Source: Rhodoferax sp. OV413
GTDB lineage: Bacteria; Pseudomonadota; Gammaproteobacteria; Burkholderiales; Burkholderiaceae_C
NCBI GenBank assembly: GCA_945861195.1
Contig: CAMATS010000122.1
Coordinates: 1-6,823 of the forward strand
Length of the DNA: 6,823 nucleotides
Direction of reading: 5' to 3'
Below, in pieces: positions 1-4,547 of this stretch. The notes under the pieces were generated by a model that was given only the letters and a program-made list of their open reading frames with translations, did no database searches and had not been told where the DNA came from. The translations under genes were made by a program, and so were the position numbers. Position 1 is the first letter of the stretch; each line of letters starts with the position of its first letter.

Positions 1-230
1 CAGTCGATGCGGATTTCGTGCACGGTCTGCACATGGCCGGATTCCTCCCCCTTGAACCACAGCTTGGCACGCGAACGACTGTAGTACACCGCCCGCCCGC
101 TGTCAGCCGTGGCCTGCAGGGCGGCCCGGTTCATCCAGGCAAACATCAGTACATCGCCGCTGTCGGCCTCCTGCGCTACCACGGGCACCAGGCCCTGTGC
201 GTCCCATTTGATCTCGTCGAGCCAGTTCAT
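1..230 (-). CDS. hisI: Phosphoribosyl-AMP cyclohydrolase, N-terminal part (cut by window edge)
   Basis: HisI opens the adenine ring of phosphoribosyl-AMP to give ProFAR, a cytoplasmic metal-dependent step of histidine synthesis. The ATG at 230-228 opens a frame that stays open for 76 codons to the left edge. The translation begins MNWLDEIKWDAQGLVPVV and carries the family block around residues 27-38 (VLMFAWMNRAAL). The signature LWFKGEESGHVQ follows at about 57-68. The frame breaks off just where the metal-binding Asp-Cys-Asp motif is expected, so those ligands cannot be checked. The gene lies 97 nt downstream of hisF on the same strand, the usual position. No good Shine-Dalgarno sequence precedes the ATG. 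Whether a HisE domain is fused cannot be seen; in this group hisE is normally a separate gene. The family assignment is strong. Confidence 0.93.
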   Translation of the reverse strand, partial: MNWLDEIKWDAQGLVPVVAQEADSGDVLMFAWMNRAALQATADSGRAVYYSRSRAKLWFKGEESGHVQTVHEIRID

Positions 231-264
231 GGCTGAATTGTCGACGTTTTCGAATTGGCAGCAA

Positions 265-301
265 GCTAGCCTGACAGCTAACCGATCCAGTTTGATCAGT
301 T
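265..301 (-). repeat. Two overlapping inverted repeats in the hisF-hisI gap
   Basis: On the transcribed strand, AACTGATC (301-294) can pair with GATCGGTT (287-280) around a 6-nt loop. That gives an 8-bp stem with one G-U pair. A second stem, GTTAGC (282-277) with GCTAGC (270-265), also has a 6-nt loop and one G-U pair. The two stems share the bases at 280-282, so only one can form fully at a time. No U-run follows, so this is not a classical intrinsic terminator. It could be a processing site, an mRNA stabiliser or chance. The pairing is seen directly; any function is inference. Confidence 0.3.
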
Positions 302-327
302 CGGGCCCTGGGCGCAGGCGGCAGGTC

Positions 328-1107
328 TCAGGGCCGCACTGCGATGCCCTGCTTGGCCAGGTGTGCCTTGGCCTGGCCGAGGGTGAACTCACCAAAGTGA
401 AAAATGCTCGCCGCCAGCACGGCGTCGGCGCCGCCAATTTGAATGCCCTCTGCGAGATGGGTCAAACTGCCCACGCCGCCCGAGGCGATCACCGGCAGGT
501 CCACAGCATCACTGACGGCCCGGGTCAGGGCCAGGTCAAAGCCAGATTTAGTGCCATCGCGGTCCATGCTGGTCAGCAGGATCTCACCGGCACCATATTC
601 GGCCATTTGGCAGGCCCAGGCAACAGCGTCCAGGCCGGTGTTGGTACGGCCGCCGTGGCTGTAGACGTTCCAGCCCGGGCCACGTGCCAACAACTCGTGG
701 CCAACCCGCTGCTTGGCATCAATCGCCACCACGATGCACTGGGCGCCGTAGCGCTGCGAGGCCTCCTGTATGAGTTGCGGGCGATTGATGGCGGCGGAGT
801 TGAAACTGGTCTTGTCGGCACCGGCATTGAGCAGGCGGCGCACATCGTCGACCGAGCGCACACCGCCACCCACGGTCAAGGGGATGAATACCTGGGAGGC
901 CACCGACTCGATGATGTGCAAAATCAGGTCGCGCCCGTCGCTGGTGGCGGTGATGTCGAGAAAGGTGAGTTCGTCCGCCCCCTGGTCGTTGTAGCGGGCC
1001 GCGATTTCTACTGGATCGCCAGCGTCGCGCAGATCGACAAAATTAACCCCCTTGACGACCCGCCCGCCAGTCACGTCCAGGCAGGCAATGATGCGCTTGG
1101 CCAGCAC
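328..1107 (-). CDS. hisF: Imidazole glycerol phosphate synthase, cyclase subunit HisF
   Basis: HisF is the (beta/alpha)8-barrel subunit that uses ammonia from HisH to convert PRFAR into imidazole glycerol phosphate and AICAR. The 259-residue product is full length and starts MLAKRIIACLDV. Catalytic Asp11 and Asp130 (VVAIDAK) sit at the same numbers as in Thermotoga HisF. The phosphate-binding GGG at 80-82 and the LLTSMDRDGTKSG block at 177-189 are intact. Arg5, Glu46, Lys99 and Glu175 match the ammonia-gate residues known from the Thermotoga enzyme. The start is GTG (1107-1105). An in-frame TAG at 1113-1111 rules out a longer form, and the family normally begins at MLAKR. The upstream G-rich stretch gives only a loose ribosome site. 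hisF lies 163 nt after hisA. Nothing suggests damage. Confidence 0.97.
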   Translation of the reverse strand: MLAKRIIACLDVTGGRVVKGVNFVDLRDAGDPVEIAARYNDQGADELTFLDITATSDGRDLILHIIESVASQVFIPLTVGGGVRSVDDVRRLLNAGADKTSFNSAAINRPQLIQEASQRYGAQCIVVAIDAKQRVGHELLARGPGWNVYSHGGRTNTGLDAVAWACQMAEYGAGEILLTSMDRDGTKSGFDLALTRAVSDAVDLPVIASGGVGSLTHLAEGIQIGGADAVLAASIFHFGEFTLGQAKAHLAKQGIAVRP

Positions 1108-1110
1108 GCC

Positions 1111-1248
1111 CTAACACCCCGCCCCACCGGACTCGGAGCACACTGACAGGGCTGAATCCTCGCTCAGGCCTTGGCGCAAACTGCAGAAACAGATGCAGCG
1201 ATAGACAGCGTTTGCACCGGCAGCATGGCTTGGAGGGCGCGCCTTCAT
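1111..1248 (-). other. Possible 45-codon small ORF filling the hisA-hisF gap
   Basis: The 163-nt gap between hisA and hisF is long for this operon. A frame starting at ATG 1248-1246, 22 nt after the hisA stop, runs for 45 codons. It ends at the TAG at 1113-1111, three nucleotides before the hisF GTG and in the same frame as hisF. A GAAG-like stretch lies roughly 9 nt before the ATG. The product would begin MKARPPSHAAGANAVYRC and contain five cysteines, including a C-x-C-x-C cluster. I recognise no family in it. It may be chance, since the frame is also open upstream into the hisA 3' end. If translated, it could carry ribosomes to hisF. Confidence that it is a gene is low. Confidence 0.15.
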
Positions 1249-1270
1249 GTGTCGAATCTTCAAGGCCGGG

Positions 1271-2014
1271 TTATTGGCCCTGAAGTTCGTCAGCACGGGT
1301 TTGGGCGGCGGCAAAATCAAGGTCGCCGGTGTAGATGGCGCGCCCACAAATAACCCCCTCAATGCCCGCGTCTGCGACTGCGCACAATGCCTCGATGTCT
1401 TGCATATTGGTCAGGCCCCCGGAGGCTATGACCGGAATGCTCAGGGCCTGCGCGAGTTTGACCGTGGCCTCGATGTTGATGCCACTGAGCATGCCGTCAC
1501 GCCCAATGTCGGTGTAGATGATGGATTCGACGCCGTAGTCCTCGAATTTCTTGCCCAGGTCAAGCACGTCATGGCGGGTGAGCTTGCTCCAGCCGTCCGT
1601 GGCCACCTTGCCTTCCCGGGCGTCCAGCCCAACGATGATGTGGCCACCAAAGGCAGTGCAGGCGTCCTGTAAAAAACCGGGGTTCTTGACTGCCGCAGTG
1701 CCGATGATCACATAGCGCAGCCCGGCGTCGAGGTAGCGCTCGATGGTGTCGAGGTCGCGAATTCCGCCGCCGAGTTGGACATCGACCTCGCTGCCGACTT
1801 GGCGCAGGATCTTGCGAATTGCGACTTCATTCTTGGGTTGCCCGGCAAACGCGCCATCCAGGTCAACCAGATGCAGCCTCCGCGCGCCGCGGTCCAGCCA
1901 GGTGCGGGCCATCGCCGCTGGGTCTTCGGAGAAAGTGGTGGATTGGTCCATGTCGCCCTGCTTGAGACGAACGCAATGGCCTTCTTTGAGATCGATGGCG
2001 GGGATTAAAAGCAT
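1271..2014 (-). CDS. hisA: ProFAR isomerase HisA (phosphoribosylformimino-AICAR ribotide isomerase)
   Basis: HisA performs the Amadori rearrangement of ProFAR to PRFAR, supplying the substrate for HisF. The 247-residue product begins MLLIPAIDLKEG and is the usual length for this (beta/alpha)8 barrel. Catalytic Asp8 is present. The second acidic residue is in GLDAREG (Asp131), and the partner strand reads YTDIGRDGMLSG (about 167-178). Phosphate-binding turns appear as LGGGI (81-85) and ASGG (197-200). The sequence is clearly HisA rather than its paralogue HisF: IPAIDL replaces the HisF ACLDV start, and it has the HisA-type VDLDGAF at 50-56. It is not the dual HisA/TrpF PriA type as far as lineage suggests. 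It starts at ATG 2014-2012 behind a weak GAAG-type ribosome site, 58 nt after hisH. No frameshift or missing motif is seen. Confidence 0.97.
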   Translation of the reverse strand: MLLIPAIDLKEGHCVRLKQGDMDQSTTFSEDPAAMARTWLDRGARRLHLVDLDGAFAGQPKNEVAIRKILRQVGSEVDVQLGGGIRDLDTIERYLDAGLRYVIIGTAAVKNPGFLQDACTAFGGHIIVGLDAREGKVATDGWSKLTRHDVLDLGKKFEDYGVESIIYTDIGRDGMLSGINIEATVKLAQALSIPVIASGGLTNMQDIEALCAVADAGIEGVICGRAIYTGDLDFAAAQTRADELQGQ

Positions 2015-2072
2015 GCTGCTTCAGGGAATGGGAGCGCAGGTGTGCTGGTGCCAAAGGCCGCCACACGCGGGG

Positions 2073-2729
2073 TCAGGGACTCCAATGCAGAAAATTCCGA
2101 TAGAGGGACAAACCGTGGCTGGCACTTTTTTCAGGGTGAAATTGGGTGGCGAAAAGATTATCACGTGCAAGTACCGAACAAAAGGGCTGCCCATAGTCAG
2201 TCTGGCCCACAGTGTTGCGTGTATCAGACGGTTTGGCATAAAAACTGTGGACAAAATAGAAATAACTGCCGTCCGGAATATCGCCCCACACCGGGTGGGG
2301 AGCGCTGGCCAAGCCGCTGTGATAGACCTGATTCCAGCCCATTTGCGGCACCTTGTAGCGGCTGCCATCGGGCTGCAGCTGGCCGCGCAGCGCAAACTTG
2401 AGCACCTCGCCGGCAATCAATCCCAGGCCCGGCGTGTCGCCCTCGGCACTGTGGTCGAGCAACATTTGCATGCCCACGCACACCCCAAACAGCGGTTTGC
2501 TGGCCGCAGCCTCGAGCACAGCGGCCAGCAGACCCGAGGCGCGCAGTTCACGCATGCAATCGGGCATGGCGCCCTGGCCCGGCAGCACCAACCGCTCAGC
2601 AGCCCGCACCTCCTCGGGCCGCTGGGTCACCAGCACCTGGTGGCCGGTGCCCGCTGCAGCAGCCCTAAGCGCCTGGGACACCGAACGCAAATTACCCATG
2701 CCGTAGTCGAGTACAGCCACAGTGGTCAC
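2073..2729 (-). CDS. hisH: Imidazole glycerol phosphate synthase, glutaminase subunit HisH
   Basis: HisH is the class I glutamine amidotransferase that hydrolyses glutamine and passes ammonia to HisF. The 218-residue product starts with the family motif VAVLDYGMGNLRSV. It carries the complete triad: nucleophile Cys84 in GVCVGMQ, and His198 and Glu200 in QFHPEKS. LPGQGAMPDCMREL at about 49-62 is the betaproteobacterial form of the oxyanion-strand region. The start is GTG at 2729-2727, and the hisB TGA overlaps it as GTGA, so translation is probably coupled. An AAGGG ribosome site six nucleotides upstream supports this start over the next GTG, three codons in. Its partner hisF lies two genes downstream, after hisA. 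The gene appears intact. Confidence 0.97.
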   Translation of the reverse strand: MTTVAVLDYGMGNLRSVSQALRAAAAGTGHQVLVTQRPEEVRAAERLVLPGQGAMPDCMRELRASGLLAAVLEAAASKPLFGVCVGMQMLLDHSAEGDTPGLGLIAGEVLKFALRGQLQPDGSRYKVPQMGWNQVYHSGLASAPHPVWGDIPDGSYFYFVHSFYAKPSDTRNTVGQTDYGQPFCSVLARDNLFATQFHPEKSASHGLSLYRNFLHWSP

Positions 2730-3346
2730 AAACTGCCCTTGGTGGACGGGATGGTGGCTGGTGCCCGGGGGTCGACTTCTAGCGCCATGCGCAGCGCCCG
2801 GGCAAAGGCCTTGAACACAGTCTCGGCCTGGTGGTGCGCGTTCTCGCCGCGCAGGTTGTCGATATGCAAAGTAACAAAAGCGTGGTTGACAAACCCCTGG
2901 AAGAATTCGTGCGCCAACTGGCTGTCAAAGCTGCCTATCATGCCGCTCTTGAAGGGCAGGTTCATCACCAGCCCGGGGCGGCCAGAAAAATCAATCACCA
3001 CCCGGGACAGGGCCTCGTCCAGCGGCACATAAGCATGGCCATAACGGCGGATGCCGGTTTTATCGCCCACCGCCCGAAACACCGCCTGCCCCAGCGCGAT
3101 GCCGACATCTTCCACCGTGTGATGGCCATCGATGTGCAGATCTCCGTCGGCCTGGATATCCAGGTCGATCAGCCCATGGCGCGCGATCTGGTCGAGCATA
3201 TGGTCAAAAAAACCGATGCCGGTGTGCAGGCGCGATACACCCGCGCCATCCAGGTTGACCCGCACCGTGATCTTGGTCTCGGCCGTGATACGGGAAACCT
3301 CAGCGGCACGGGGTGCGGCGGGGTCTGGCAATGGGAGACTGGTCAT
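2726..3346 (-). CDS. hisB: Imidazoleglycerol-phosphate dehydratase HisB (monofunctional)
   Basis: HisB removes water from imidazole glycerol phosphate to give imidazole acetol phosphate, a manganese-dependent step. The 206-residue protein has the duplicated metal-binding motifs: His49 in GFFDHM, HIDGHHTVED at 71-80, and NAHHQAE at 169-175. It lacks the N-terminal HAD phosphatase domain of the bifunctional enterobacterial HisB, so histidinol phosphate must be dephosphorylated by another protein not seen here. About fourteen Pro/Ala-rich residues precede the conserved start of the fold, slightly longer than many relatives, but no later Met offers a better start. The ATG (3346-3344) overlaps the hisC stop as ATGA, with AGGA six nucleotides upstream inside hisC. 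It overlaps hisH downstream as GTGA. Both junctions imply translational coupling. Confidence 0.97.
   Translation of the reverse strand: MTSLPLPDPAAPRAAEVSRITAETKITVRVNLDGAGVSRLHTGIGFFDHMLDQIARHGLIDLDIQADGDLHIDGHHTVEDVGIALGQAVFRAVGDKTGIRRYGHAYVPLDEALSRVVIDFSGRPGLVMNLPFKSGMIGSFDSQLAHEFFQGFVNHAFVTLHIDNLRGENAHHQAETVFKAFARALRMALEVDPRAPATIPSTKGSL
2736..2740 (-). promoter_or_regulatory. Ribosome binding site for hisH (supports the GTG start)
   Basis: AAGGG on the coding strand lies inside the 3' end of hisB, six nucleotides before the hisH GTG. This is good Shine-Dalgarno spacing and decides for the GTG at 2729-2727 over the GTG three codons later. Confidence 0.6.
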
Positions 3347-4428
3347 AGGGATTCCTGCAGGGCGGCGAGCAATAAGCGGTTTTCGTCAACGGTGCCCACT
3401 GTCAGGCGCAGGCAGTTGGCTAAGAGCGGGTGCAGGGACGATACATTCTTGACCAGCACTTTGCGTTGTTTCAGTCCGACAAAGCAACGCAGCGCATCGG
3501 GCACGCGCAGCAGAATCATGTTGGCGTCGCTGGGGTAGGCACGAACCCCGGGCAAATCAGCCAGCGCTTTAAAAAGCACAGCACGTTGTTCGCGTATTGC
3601 AAGGGCCTGCGCCGCAAAAACCGCCTCATGCTCGAGCACGAACAGGGCACACTCACAGTTCAGCACGCTGACGTTGTAGGGTGGGCGCACCTTGTCCACC
3701 TGCTCGATCAGCGCCTGCGGCCCCATGAGGTAGCCCAGCCGCACGCCGGCCAGCCCAAACTTGGACAGGGTGCGCATCAGCAAAACATGGCCATGCCGGG
3801 CCATGCGGTCCAGGTAGCTTTTGCTGGAAAACGGTTGGTAGGCCTCATCCATCACCACCAAGCCGCCCTGCTCGCGCACAGCCAGGATGATGCGCTCGAT
3901 CACCGCGTCGTCCCACAGATTGGCAGTCGGGTTATTCGGGTAGGCCAGGTAGGTGATGGCGGGCCGGTGCTGTGCGATGGCGGCCAGCATGGCGGCCTCG
4001 TCGAGCTCAAAGTCTGCCGTCAAGGGCACACCATGGAAGGCCAGCCCCTGCAACTGCGCGCTCATGGCGTACATCACAAAGCCCGGCACCGGCGCCAGCA
4101 CGCTGGCTCCCGGCAGGGCGCAGGCCAGCGCCAGCAGGCTGATCAGCTCGTCCGAACCGTTGCCCAGCATCAGAGCGCAGCCGGCCGGCATGCGGGCGTA
4201 GCGGCCCAGCGCCGCCCGGAGCGCGTCGACACGGGCACCGGGGTAGCGGTTGATCGCCAGAGCACCCAGTCGCTGTCCCAACTCGGCCTGCAGGACGGGT
4301 GGTAGCTGATACGGGTTCTCCATGGCGTCGAGCTTGGCCATGCCGGCAGAGTCTTGGATGGCGTAAGCGTGCATGGCTTGCACGTCCTGGCGGATTCTGA
4401 AATGGGTGACTGACTCGGTTTGCATCAT
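3343..4428 (-). CDS. hisC: Histidinol-phosphate aminotransferase HisC
   Basis: HisC is a PLP-dependent class I/II (fold type I) aminotransferase that converts imidazole acetol phosphate and glutamate into histidinol phosphate. Counting from ATG 4428 (361 residues), the Schiff-base lysine is Lys223 in TLSKFGLAGVRLGY. The cofactor contacts are YPNNPT (Asn166), MDEAYQPF (Asp194, Tyr197) and Arg230. Arg341 in LRLTVGT fits the substrate-carboxylate arginine. The N-terminal KLDAMENPY block is typical. Three starts are possible: GTG 4440-4438, ATG 4428-4426 and ATG 4425-4423; an in-frame TAA at 4446-4444 blocks anything longer. I prefer ATG 4428 because it overlaps an upstream TGA as ATGA, the same design as the next two junctions. 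It is the first his gene here; hisD and hisG are not upstream, and the neighbour is a divergent glycosyltransferase gene. Confidence 0.96.
   Translation of the reverse strand: MMQTESVTHFRIRQDVQAMHAYAIQDSAGMAKLDAMENPYQLPPVLQAELGQRLGALAINRYPGARVDALRAALGRYARMPAGCALMLGNGSDELISLLALACALPGASVLAPVPGFVMYAMSAQLQGLAFHGVPLTADFELDEAAMLAAIAQHRPAITYLAYPNNPTANLWDDAVIERIILAVREQGGLVVMDEAYQPFSSKSYLDRMARHGHVLLMRTLSKFGLAGVRLGYLMGPQALIEQVDKVRPPYNVSVLNCECALFVLEHEAVFAAQALAIREQRAVLFKALADLPGVRAYPSDANMILLRVPDALRCFVGLKQRKVLVKNVSSLHPLLANCLRLTVGTVDENRLLLAALQESL
3353..3356 (-). promoter_or_regulatory. Ribosome binding site for hisB
   Basis: AGGA on the coding strand, within the last codons of hisC, stands six nucleotides before the hisB ATG. 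It is among the best Shine-Dalgarno matches in the operon and fits coupled translation across the ATGA overlap. Confidence 0.6.
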
Positions 4429-4490
4429 GGCTGGCGCCACTCGTTAACGATCCGCTCATCGGCGTGATCTGAAGGGCAATCAATTGTCAC
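4425..4490 (-). other. Short reading frame ending in the likely hisC start (leader sORF or gene remnant)
   Basis: From GTG 4490-4488 a frame of 21 codons runs to TGA 4427-4425 (24 codons from TTG 4499-4497). It is bounded upstream by TAA at 4505-4503. Its end reads ADERIVNEWRQP. The TGA overlaps the hisC ATG at 4428 as ATGA, copying the hisC-hisB overlap and resembling the hisB-hisH GTGA overlap. It could be a translated leader coupled to hisC, the last codons of a lost upstream operon gene, or chance. It is not a His-rich attenuator peptide, since it has only one histidine. I do not recognise the sequence as the end of HisD. No strong ribosome site precedes it. Confidence 0.25.
4441..4450. 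repeat. Perfect 10-bp palindrome next to hisC
   Basis: TCGTTAACGA reads the same on both strands and directly abuts the GTG candidate start of hisC. Such a short palindrome could be an operator half or chance. It also lies within the short frame upstream of hisC, so coding constraint is another explanation. Confidence 0.2.
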
Positions 4491-4510
4491 CTGAATCAAG
4501 CCTTATTCAG
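4491..4510. repeat. Imperfect 20-bp dyad in the divergent spacer
   Basis: CTGAAT and ATTCAG flank an 8-bp centre, and 16 of the 20 positions are symmetric. It sits 38 bp before the glycosyltransferase ATG and roughly 63 bp before the hisC ATG, a plausible place for an operator serving one or both directions. I recognise no known regulator consensus in it. I could not find a convincing -35/-10 pair in this spacer on either strand, so no promoter is called. Confidence 0.25.
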
Positions 4511-4547
4511 CCGTTCTGACCCTTTAGCTGGCCATTAGACTGAGTCG

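Noticed and set aside
940..947. GCTGGTGG match to the E. coli Chi site
   Set aside because: This is the enterobacterial Chi sequence; a single 8-mer inside a GC-rich conserved gene in a betaproteobacterium carries no weight.
109..1146. Long plus-strand open frame (345 codons) opposite hisF
   Set aside because: It lies antisense to a fully conserved hisF and shows no family motifs; long antisense frames are expected in GC-rich coding DNA.
1743..3032. Plus-strand open frame of 429 codons opposite hisA, hisH and hisB
   Set aside because: It spans three well-supported minus-strand genes and their junctions and has no recognisable domain, so it is a shadow frame.
3206..3212. Run of seven A (T on the coding strand) as a possible slippery frameshift site in hisB
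   Set aside because: It encodes the conserved Phe-Phe of GFFDHM in the correct frame, and the downstream gene needs no frameshift.
3430..4305. Plus-strand open frame of 291 codons opposite hisC
   Set aside because: It mirrors the hisC codons, and the His/Gln-rich translation looks like an antisense artefact.
4425..4547. Histidine-operon attenuator with leader peptide
   Set aside because: The short frame has only one His codon, and no terminator stem with a U-run is present.
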